This document shows, piece after piece, positions 21,006 to 31,800 of a stretch of 64,000 nt of DNA (positions are counted from its first letter, which is position 1; each line of letters begins with the position of its first letter). Source of the stretch: Schizochytrium sp. TIO01 (Eukaryota; Sar; Bigyra; Thraustochytrida; Thraustochytriidae). The notes under the pieces were generated by a model. The model saw only the letters and a list, made by a program, of their open reading frames with translations. It did no database searches and was not told where the DNA came from. A program made the position numbers and the translations under genes. The stretch spans positions 1,073,501 to 1,137,500 of the forward strand of contig SMSO01000005.1 of the NCBI GenBank assembly GCA_004764695.1, written 5' to 3'.

Positions 21006-21098
21006 CACTTCAGATTGTAAACGCTCTTGATTTAAGTATATATTTATATAGATACATGCATATGTATGTATGAAGTGCACATGCTTTGTGCTTCATTG
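20976..21098. repeat. 28-bp inverted repeat within the vWA relic
   Basis: 20976-21003 and 21071-21098 are reverse complements with one mismatch, separated by 67 bp of AT-rich sequence. Both arms encode the same short peptide HM-CASLL on opposite strands, so the repeat is an inverted duplication of a piece of the vWA relic. Confidence 0.85.
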
Positions 21099-21389
21099 TT
21101 GGAGTATTTGAGTAAAAAATAACATGTACGGAGCAACTATCTAGCAATATATGAGAGGGGTAGCCGTGATTTTACGGATTTTTAAACTTTTATTGAGATC
21201 GACGATAGGATCTATTTGTGTTAAAGTATAGCAACACAACCAACTAGACTAGTCTACATAGTGAGTTATTGACCAGAGTTAGGGGTATCCTGAATGTTTA
21301 GTCTTGTTGTATACATAAAATGTAAACAAGTTCCTTTGACTACTTTTCTATTTTGCATAACTAATGAGTTTTTTAATATTTAAAAGTTG

Positions 21390-21750
21390 AAGATAAAATC
21401 AGCATAGAAAGAAGGATATTTCTCAGTTTTTTTCCTGTTCCATATTTTCTGCTCACTTGCAGTGATAGATTCTACAAACTTTGCATTCTAAAACTCACCA
21501 AACCTCACCTAGTTCTCTACATGTTAGTGGCAAGCATATATTAACTATACCCTATCGTTGAAATACTACAAATGTAGAAAGTTTACTATAAATGTAAAGT
21601 GTAGAGTTTGTAGATAGTAAAAATAGCACAGAATGAGATACGCTTCTCACTGATTTTCTGTTTCATAGTTTCAGTTCACTTATATTTAGATTCTTCATAT
21701 GTCTTGCATTCCAAATCTCATACACGAACCTAGCTCTTTGCACTGACCTT
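21390..21750. repeat. Diverged direct duplication
   Basis: Sequence at about 21390-21530 and 21612-21750 aligns over roughly 130 bp with many substitutions and small gaps; shared blocks include TTGCATTC, CCTAG and CTCAC at corresponding places. Offset is about 225 bp. Non-coding as far as I can see. Confidence 0.55.
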
Positions 21751-22086
21751 GCAAAATTATTGCAGCTTCACCCAGTCGTAAAATTGTTGAGGTCTTCCCC
21801 CGAATTCACACTACATGACATTACCCTTTATTGCCACGCATTCCCAGATATAGCACCTGCAAAAAGTGAGAAACTCCACATGTTTCATGGCAGAGGAACG
21901 CAACGCTTGGGACTTTCCAAGTCATGTTTACAGGGACAAACCGAAAGAGTCCTGTGCATCGAAAAATGTTGCTTCTTTTTAAAAGTGCTGAAAGGTGATA
22001 CTGATTAGCGTGAGGTTGACTGTAAAAATGAAGGCAAGAAGCTTGATGAAGGTTATAAGAAGGTTGATTTAAGTGTTAGCGAACTG

Positions 22087-22212
22087 CTGTCCTGGGGAAT
22101 GAATTCCAGGACAGGTGGATTCATGTAGTAGTTAGGGAGATAAAGACATTCTTGAATGTGGTTAGAGATAATCGATGGGGTTAGGTTATCCAACCTTCTC
22201 CAACCATCGATT
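22087..22212. repeat. Two small perfect-stem hairpins
   Basis: 22087-22114 has a 9-bp stem CTGTCCTGG/CCAGGACAG around GGAATGAATT. 22170-22212 has outer arms AATCGATGG/CCATCGATT plus an inner AGGTT/AACCT pair. They lie just upstream of the PAN-vWA gene; function unknown. Confidence 0.6.
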
Positions 22213-22678
22213 CAAGCTACACCAAGCTTGGGTGTCGGTAATGTGTATTCACACTTTCCGAATTGTCTTTCTTTTTTTTTAATGGAAAACTTTACTATTT
22301 GATTATATATTCAATTTACTATTGAAATTTCCACATATAGCCACAAAGGGAATCCCCACATGATCATCAGCACACAGGCCACAGCATTACGACACTCTCA
22401 ACTATGACAGTGATATCTTCCTTTGAAGAATCAGTCAATGATGAGTTATAACAATAACCAAAAGCGAATCAACAATATGCAGGAGCTCATCCAACAAATT
22501 GTAATCTCCAATCAAACCAAACAGGGGTCTAAGACCCCACCACGTTGCCGACATGGTCCTTCTCCTCCACGTAGGGAGGTCAGCACTGTCGCAAAATTCA
22601 GCAAGGCTCGTAATATCTTGCAGTCCCTAACCAAAGCCTCATGAACTCTCTTCGCGACCCTGAGCCAGAGTCATTTAG

Positions 22679-23652
22679 GCGTAGATTTCGCTTACTATAC
22701 AGGACTTGGAGATCGTGTAGAATGTTTCGCTCTTTGTGTACAATATCGGAATTGCATTGCTTTAGCAGCAGCAAGTGACGTCAACGAACAATCACAGTGC
22801 AGGTTATACTTCAATGATGGCACGCTACCTACAACCATGCCTCAGCTGTATGGCGGGGCTCCGACTTTGTTCAGGGCGGGATATAGTAATTCTTTCTATG
22901 AATATAACTAGGACGGGTACACAGAGGATGAAGCAGGAGATTACTCACACAGAACTGTATACGGATGCTTCAAAAGAACTGGAACTTTAGCTCCTACGCA
23001 AGCACCTACTCAGAAACCAACTGGTACGCAAGCGCCTACTCAGACACCTACTGATACGCAAGTGCCTACTATGAGCCCCACTAATGTCCAATCTACTTGC
23101 TCCGCACGCATCATCACTGCATACGATGCCACATACACTAGAAAGACCAACAGCGGAATAAAAGAGGCAAAACAGATTATATCAAAGTTTGTAAACGCAC
23201 TCCCGTTGGATTCTGGAGTCTCCATGGGCTTTCTTGTCCTTGATCGGCATGCTACCCTTGAGATAGTAGATGTTGACTCAGCAAATGCAAACGATCCTAC
23301 GATTCTTCTTAATGTGATCTCCAACCTTTACAAAAGAAACAGTAACACCACCAACATGAAAGAACTGTTCACTACTTACGCAGACAAGGTTAGCGACGTG
23401 TCCATTCCGAGTTACATTGTTTTATTCACTGATGGCAAGGCGGAAGGAGCGGCCGGAAAGAACTCTGATTTCGTGGAGACAATGAAGAATCGTCTCGGAT
23501 CTGCTGCGCCTCGAGTATTGTGCTATCAAACTCTGAACTGGCGCAAGACAGACTTTTTGATGAAGCCATGCGACAAGGTCATCTTCCGAGGCAAACGTGA
23601 CGTATCCTATGATACGCTTGCAGCTAGGATTGTAGATGAAATTTGCCCTTGA
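22679..23652 (+). CDS. PAN/apple-like plus PT-rich linker plus vWA-domain protein (5' end uncertain; possibly disabled)
   Basis: In one frame I read a PAN/apple-like region (four cysteines in ECFALC, RNC and SQCRLYF), a PT-rich linker (APTQKPTGTQAPTQ) and a vWA-like domain (about 23089-23649) with FLVLD, IVLFTDG and a C-terminal KPCDKVIF. The expected DxSxS metal site reads DATYT, so it looks degenerate. Such combinations suit a cell-surface or secreted adhesion protein, but I see no signal peptide. A TAG at 22909-22911 breaks the frame; either it is a nonsense mutation or it lies in an intron 22848-22952 (GTATGG...CACACAG), which keeps the frame. The 5' end may join an upstream exon 22438-22609 through an intron 22610-22678 with CTAAC and TTTAG. 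Both introns are hypothetical. The vWA reading is fairly sure, the gene model is not. Confidence 0.6.
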
Positions 23653-25815
23653 TGCTTCAAAGTTGGTGCTACTACGATGAATTCATAGTATAAATAGAAA
23701 TCAGTTTGTTGAATCAGTGGCCTGTATTGGGTTTAAATGTTGTCTCTGATTTTGCATAACTTCATATTGTCACGCATCAAAATAATGAGAGTCTTTTGTT
23801 TTTCTATTGTTGAAGTGTTTACGCTGTTTTAAGAGATTGCCCGATGCCTTAACCATCATGGTAGTGAAAGTAGTGAAAGTGAACCCGAACAGAAATGCAC
23901 CAAATTGCACCCATGATTTGCTTCATTCCTTCCTTTAACTCTTCAAATGAGATCCTGATAGAAAGAGATTAACACAATAAACAATTTGGTCTGTCGAGGA
24001 AATGTACTTTATATGAGTTCCGATCAATTTTCTAGAAATATTTCATGACTAGTTGAAAAGTTCATCTACCATTCCCTTCCCAAATCTTTGAATAGAAGAT
24101 AATATTTGATCAGTCCTCTTTAGGTGCATACAAAGCCTAGGTTTGCAAGACTTTCTTTAGGCATTAGATATAAGGAAATGTTTTCTTAATCTTGCAAGTC
24201 AACCGCTATATGTACTTTAGCATTAGCATAATCGGCAGATTATAAAGAGAGCATATCTATAGAAATAACCCGCAAATACTTTGGAAAATACCGCAAGCCA
24301 AGTAACAGCTGAAGTCATCTTTTAAAAGAGAAAGGAAAAAGAAATTATTTACTCTGGTTCTAAGCAAGCAACTTCTTCATAACCATTAAACTAAAAAACA
24401 TCTTATTTCTGATATCTCGTAATTGAGAAGCAAATCTCCATTGATTGACGATGGAGTTCGACGAACCCACAGTTAATGTCAATAGCAGAATTTGAACAGG
24501 ACACATTACTATAAAATATGCGAAACCGTGCTTCACTAGCCAGATTACTTCACCATCCATGTTCTCTTATAGATAGGAAAGTATCTTACTCCCAGATACT
24601 TCTCTATTTACCATTCAGGGGCATACTAGTGCTCAGTAATTTTTCATCTTTTGCAATAGAAAAACATTGTAACCTACTATACCCCAATTTAGGCATACTC
24701 TGGTAATCATTCCAGGTCCACCTGCTCGACCTGACTGGGTGTATGCAGTCCCTCCCCCACCCACCTAACAAACGCAACTTCTTTTAGCCGCACTCTCTGC
24801 TTCACTACTATCTACAAACTCAAAATCCGTGCAACCGCCATTTTTGATCGTGCAACCCCTCTCACATGAAGATGTTACACTATATATTTCTCATATTACA
24901 GAGGGACTCTGTCCCCATCCTCTCCAGCAGCAGCGTCGTCGATTTTTTTCCATGAGGGCCAGAACCTTGCCAGAGTCGTGTGTCATGATCAGCAGATCCA
25001 CTGGTGTCAGACTTTCTCTTCTCTTTTCAAAGAAAGCGCTCTTTGATAGAAAAATTCATCACGAAAGGGCTCTGCCATCACCATACATTGCCACCCCAGT
25101 ACACACCTGATGATCCTGCGCACCCCCATACCCAACGCCCAATCTGCGAAACCCATTTTCTAACTTTCAAAATTTTCCATAGGAATACCTAAGTAGCCAT
25201 TAAGACACCACCACCCTCATCCGTTTTACCCCATTTTACTATGTAAATACTAAGAACTCCTAAAGACACCCCGTTTTGCTCGGCGGCACCTCGTTTCTGG
25301 ATACTCCTAGTAGATACCTCCTATTATAAACTATAATAATATTGAGACTCGTGTGATCTGTCTCTCAAGCTTAGTAAATACTGGGACTGGCCCGTTGCAC
25401 ATTTTTTGCAATTTCGTATAGTTCTGGTAAAGAGTGCTGCAGGTTGGAGCAGCAAAATTGCGGAGAAGCCATAACTGCTCAGCAAATCCGATTTGACACA
25501 TCTGCCAGCCTACAAACCCTGCCTGCGCTTGCAGTGCGACCCTCAGCCGTTGCTTGAGCGACCGTCCGCACTTGCACTTGCATGCAAGCGAGCAACAGCA
25601 ACAAGATAAGAAGAATAAACGGTGGAGCTCTGGAATAAATCATAGAACTCTGAAGGGCTCGAGACCAACGGCGACAATATTGAAGAGTCCTGAAGGCAAG
25701 CCATAACGTGCAAATCGACATAATTTACCTGCTTACCTGCACCGTGTGATCGTGTTTGTCATAGTAGTATTTGGTCACGCGTGTACAAGGAAAGTACTTC
25801 AAGAACAGAAGAACC
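23653..25815. other. 2.2-kb intergenic region
   Basis: No recognisable gene or RNA. It is AT-rich to about 24700; from about 24720 to 25320 the + strand is markedly C-rich and G-poor (many CCACC and ACCCC runs), then normal up to the kinesin start. No clear TATA box. Confidence 0.55.
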
Positions 25816-28800
25816 ATGTCGTGCGAAGACGGCGAAGGTATTGAGGAGTCTATCTCCGTATCGGTGCGTGTGCGACCCCTTAACAGTAAGGAAATTAAAC
25901 AAGACTGCCAAAACATCTGGAAAGTGGTTGACGATAACTCGATCTTCTCCACAAATGAGGGCCAAAACAGCATGCACACCTTTGACAACGTCTTTGATAG
26001 TAACACAAGTACTCGGCAGGTCTACGACAAGGTCGCAAACGGCCTAGTCTCATCCGTTCTCCAGGGTATGAACGGCACTGTTTTTGCTTACGGTCAAACA
26101 GCATCAGGTAAGACGTACACAATGCAGGGCGAGCCAAACTCGCCGGGTATCCTCGAGTTGGCCGCCACACAGGTCTTCGAGGAGATCGCACGTCGTCCGC
26201 ACTATCAGTTTCTCATGCACGTCTCGTACATTGAAATATTTAATGAGCAGGTCAAGGATCTTCTCACTGACACCGACACCAACCTCCGCATCCGTGAAGA
26301 TCGCGACCGTGGTTTCTTCGTAGATAACCTCGAGATGAAGTCGATTGTCTCCGTGAAAGAGCTTCTTCAAGCCAAGGAAGAAGGAGAACGTCGTCGTCAT
26401 GTTGGCGAGACTAACATGAACTTGAAGTCCTCTCGGTCGCATACGATCTTTACCCTCAAGATCGAGATGCGCGATACGCGTGCCATGCAAAGTGAAAATG
26501 AGGAAAACGAAGATTCCATGAACGAAGCCATTGTCGACCGCCGTGCTTCATCCGAGAGTGACTACAGGTTTGGTATTCTCGTCGGCAAGCTTAACCTTGT
26601 CGATCTTGCTGGATCTGAGAATGCCCGAGCAACCGGAGCAGAAGGTGGCCGTCTCAAGGAGGGAGGTAACATTAATCGTAGCCTTCTCTCGCTATCTCGA
26701 GTAATCTCAGTTCTCGCCAACGCTCGTAGTAAAGCCGGAGGCTTCATCAATTGGCGAGACAGCAAGCTCACACAAATTTTGCAGCCCTCCCTTGCTGGAA
26801 ACTGCCGCACAGCAATCGTTTGTTGTATCACTCCTGCTTCAAGGTACGCTGAAGAAAGTCGCAGCACCCTTAACTTTGCCAGCCGCGCAAAACAAATTCG
26901 CACTCGAGCTGTTGTTAATGAGGTCCTCGATGGCGAAGGAGAGATGCGCAAGCTGCGTCGCACCATTCAGGAGCTCCGGGATGCACTGGCATCTCAGCAG
27001 GCGGCAAACGCTGAACAAGATACGCTACAGAATAAGATACGCAGCCTCAAGCGTCTCTTGATTCTTGGTGGAGGTGTCGCTGCTGGAACTGCAGACTCTG
27101 ATGACGAGGAGGAAGCAGCTGCTCTTGCTGCTGCTGCTGGAGACGATGTTGAGGCTGCTGTATGCCAGAAGATGCTCAAGAAAACTCGCCGTAAGCGCAA
27201 GCAACGCGAGACATGGTGCCCAGGAGACTTTGGCCCCAAAATCACTGCGTCTATGAACAAAGACACCAAACTTATGCCATCACCAGCAGGAAAACACCGT
27301 CGCTCGTTAGATCCAAAATTCATGGAAGAAGAAACCACCGAGGACCTCGCCGAGACTGCTGAGATTGCAGTCGGTCCTGAGCACCCTTTTCTAAACGATG
27401 AACACAAGGCTGTACAAACACAAATGACGAGTGAAGAACTTGATAAGGCAACAAACCTCTTGCGAGAAGAGATCGAGGTACTCCGTAATGAAAAAGCAGA
27501 ACGTGAAGCCGAATGCGCTGAGCTAAAAGATGCACTCGAAGAGACTGAGGCGCAGTTGGAGCGTGAATCTGAACAGTATAAGGCATCCAAGGAGCAAATT
27601 CGAGGCCTTTTGGAGGAACGATCACTTCAATCTCATGATCTTAGCGAGGAGATGTCTGAACTCAAAGAATCTCTTGTTTTGAAGGATCGTAAGATTGAGA
27701 GTTTAGAGCGTGATATTAAGCAGATGAAAGAAGACGAAGCCGCATTGTTGGAGTCCATCAAAGAAGATCAAAAAGTTGTACACCAGAAACTACTGGATCA
27801 GGCTAAGGAGACTGAGGCTCGTGAAGCAGAAGCACGTGCTTTAGAAATTACTTTGCAAGAGCAAAGAGCCGAGATCAAGGCTCTGCAAGCCCAGATTCAA
27901 GATATGGAATCAACAAGCCAGGAAGAGTCTAGTGCTCTTGAATCGACCTCCAAAATGTCTGAGGAGAGACTCAAAGAGGCTATTGCTGAGCAAGAATCAT
28001 TGCGTGCAAAGCTTACACATATGGAAGATGTCCTAGTTCAGTCTGAGATGGACAAGGAAGAAAGCATTGCTGCTCTTGAGACTGCCAAGACAGAAAGTGA
28101 ACAGATTCGTGCAAAGCTCGGTTCAGTGAAGTGTGCTCTCTTTGAGTGCGCTGGTTGGGCTGACCAGAGTGAGGTTGATATTCAGTCCATGGATGAGGCT
28201 GCTTTGGTAAATGCTGTTCGTGAAACTCTTGAAAAGCAGATTGAAGAACTTAAGTCTGAAACAATTTCTCTGAAGGAGAGTCGTGCTGAACTGGAAGAAA
28301 AGCTTAAGTCTTCTATTTCTCAGCATGAGGGGCTTCAGTCTCAGCTCGCATCAAGTAACGCAAGAGCTGATGCTCTTGAGGCCGAGTTCAAAGAGCTTGT
28401 GAGTGCGCATGCGGCACGCGCCAGCCAGACTGAGGAAACTGCTGAGCTTAATATTAACAACGCTGAAACACCACAGTCTCCAAGTGTTACATCAGATCTT
28501 GGCGAGGGCAGTGATGGCGAATCTGTTCAAGATAAGACAGTTGCCCAGACCCAAACTCAGCTCGACCTTTCCAAGCAAACTTTGGATGCTCTGGAAATTC
28601 AACTTACTGAGAGCAAGAAGGAATATGCTAACCTCCGCGAAAACACCGATAAGGAACTCGAGGAAGCTTATGAGCAGATCGAACAGCATGAGGAATTTGC
28701 AGCACGCTTGCGCTCCGAGAAGAATGCTCTCGAAGGACAGATTGAAGCCCTTCGAAGTGAGCTCAATACAGCTCATGCGACTGCCGATGATCTCCGTCAG

Positions 28801-31800
28801 CAAATGAAGGAGGCCTCAATTACAATTGCCGAAGCGGATGCTTCTCATCTTTCCGTCGGAGAGGCTCAGAAGCGCTTTGGGCAGCTCCAAGTTAAGTTTG
28901 ACCTTACTTCACAGGAACTTGAACAAGCAAATGCCAAACTTGCAGAAACCGAAGCTTCTTTGACCCAGCTTCGTAATCGTGCTGAAAGGGATGCCGATGA
29001 GGCAGCCACCTCTCTTGAAAAACTCGAGGTCGAGTTAGTGCAAGCTCGAAAGACCGAGGAAAAACTCCGCGTCGAACTTTCTGATGCGACCTCGCTATCG
29101 AACCGCGCTTCTCATGAGAAGGATGCAGCTGTGAAGGCACTTGAGGAAAAGCTTGCGGCTGAACGCGAGTATTTCGAAGAGAAAATTGAGGAGACCCTGA
29201 CACTCTCTTCTAAGGCTGGCTCTGCCGACTCAGCGGAGGTCGAAGCAATGCGCACGTCTCTACAGGCCTACGAAAAGAAGGTCGAGCAACTCAAAGAAAT
29301 CATTACTGAGGAGCGTGAGGCAGCTGAGAACCACCGGGAGCGATCCGCAGAGCTTCAGGAGACAGTGGAAAAACTCGAGGCGCATGTTGAGTCTATCTCA
29401 AGCGCTGATCAAGAAGAGCTGGTTGCCTCCTTGAAGCAACAGATTTCTGAAGCCAACATTAAATCTGCAGAAGCCAAGGCCGAAGCCGAAGAGGCTCGCA
29501 ACCGCCTCGAGAAACAGCGTGAAAACATTAAGATGCTGGAAGAGGAGTGTAGCTTGCAGAGCCAGATGGCTCGGGAGCTTGAAGAGGCGGCAAAGATTGC
29601 AGAGGAGTCTCTTGCTACTTCAAAGGCTTCGTGCATCGAGCTCGAGACTACCAACGAAGAACTCACTAAGCAGCTCACAGAGCTGCACTTGGCCTCAAAG
29701 GAAAAGGATTCTGTTATTTCCGAGCTCGAAGAAGCAGCTGTTGCCCACGCTGACTCTGATGCTCTCGAGAAAGAGCTTCAAATTCTTAAGAAGCAACTTG
29801 CCCATGCTCATCGTTCATACCCCGAAGACGTACAAGCTGAAATTGCTATTCTTACCGCTCAGCTTGAAGAGTCGAAGGACACAAGTGCTTTGGAAGATGA
29901 AATTGCCGATCTTCGTTCTCAGCTCAAGGCTGAACACATGACCGTTGATGTTAGTGCTTTTGAAGCAGAGATTGCAACCCTTAAGCGCGATCTTGAGAGT
30001 CGTGAACGTGCTATGATTGATCAAGGCGCTCTTGAATCTGAGATATCCACCTTGAGAGCAGAAATCGAGTTGAAGCCAGCTGTAGATACTGCAGTCTTTG
30101 AAAGCGAAATCGGAGCGCTCAAAGCTAAGCTTGAATCTGTAGCTGAGAAAGAGGCCGCCTTGGAGACCATGGAAGAGGAGCTTCTTTCTCTCAAGGAAAA
30201 GCTCGCCAGCGCCTGTGAGCAGAACGAGGCTGACAGTGTACGTCTTTCCTCCGAGATTGATTCTTTGAAGGCAGAGGTTGAGGCCAACGAGATGGAAATA
30301 GAGTCCCTCAACGAAATCATCGCAAGTCTGCGTGCGGATCTTGGAGCAAAACCTGAAGTCAATATTGAAGCCATGGAAAGCGAAATTGCTTTCCTTAAGG
30401 AGCAACTCAAGGCAAAGCCCGATGTTGATGTCGAGGCCATGGAGTCCAAGATCGAGGAGTTGGAGGCTGAACTTGAAGGTGCAGTTGAGCTGAAGGTCGA
30501 GGCAGATGCACTCAAGGCAGAGATTGATCACCTCCAGGAGAAACTTGACTCCAAACCTGAAGTTGATGTCGAGGCCATGGAAAGTGAAATTGCTTCCCTT
30601 AAGGAGCAACTGGAGGCTAAACCTGAGGTTGATGTCGAGGCCATGGAAAGTGAAATTGCTTCTCTTAAGGAGCAACTGGAGGCCAAACCCGAGGTTGATG
30701 TCGAAGCCATGCAGTCTAAGATCAAGGAATTAGAGGCTGAAGTTGAAGCTGCAGAAGAGCTCAAGGTTGAGATAGATGCACTCAAGGCAGAGATTGATCA
30801 TCTCGAGAAGCAACTCGAGGCCAAGCCTGAGGTTGATGTCGAGGCAATGGAGAGCGAGATTGCTTCTCTTAAGGAGCAGCTCGAAACAGCGGCTGAGATT
30901 AAGACCGAGTCCGATGCACTCAAAGCAGAGATCGATCATCTTCAGGAGCAACTCGAGGCCAAGCCTGAGGTTGATGTTGAGGCCATGGAAAGCGAGATTG
31001 CTTCTCTCAAGGAGCAACTCGAGGCCAAGCCCGAGGTTGATGTCGAGGCAATGGAGAGCGAGATTGTTTCTCTTAAGGAGCAACTCGAAACAGCGGCTGA
31101 GATTAAGACCGAGTCCGATGCACTCAAAGCAGAGATCGATCATCTTCAGGAGCAACTCGAGGCCAAGCCTGAGGTTGATGTTGAAGCCATGGAACGCGAA
31201 ATTGCTTCTCTCAAGGAGCAACTCGAGGCCAAGCCTGAGGTTGATGTCGAGGCAATGGAGAGCGAGATTGTTTCTCTTAAGGAGCAGCTCGAAACAGCGG
31301 CTGAGATTAAGACCGAGTCCGATGCACTCAAAGCAGAGATCGATCATCTTCAGGAGCAACTCGAGGCCAAGCCTGAGGTTGATGTTGAGGCTATGGAAAG
31401 CGAGATTGCTTCTCTTAAGGAGCAACTCGAGGCCAAGCCTGAGGTTGATGTCGAGGCAATGGAGAGCGAGATTGCTTCTCTTAAGGAGCAGCTCGAAACA
31501 GCGGCTGAGGTTAAGACCGAGTCCGATGCACTCAAGGCAGAGATTGATCATCTTCAGGAGCAGCTTGAAGCAAAGTCTGAGATTGATGTCAGTGCTTTGG
31601 AGGATGAGATTGCATCATTAAGGACAAAACTTGCTGCTGCGGAAGAGTTGGCTGGTGAGGTCTTTACTCTCGAGACAGAGGTTCAGGTTCTTACAGAAAG
31701 ACTCGAGGGAAAAGATGAAGTAGATGTCGGGGCCTTGGAGTCAAAAATCAATTCGCTCGAGGCAGAAATTGACGCAATGAAAGAGTCTGAGGTTGAAGCA

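Larger units (their letters stand above)
19960..22437. other. 2.5-kb AT-rich region with decayed vWA sequence and repeats
   Basis: No intact gene. It contains a minus-strand relic of the vWA gene (20832-21005, perhaps continuing at 20189-20401), an inverted repeat, a diverged direct duplication (21390-21750) and two small hairpins (22087-22114 and 22170-22212). The rest is AT-rich and unremarkable. Confidence 0.6.

Noticed and set aside
29815-31551. Long antisense open frames (about 270-290 codons) opposite the kinesin stalk
   Set aside because: They are Leu/Asn/Phe low-complexity mirror images of the coiled-coil repeat codons and follow its 204-bp periodicity, so they are by-products of the repeat.
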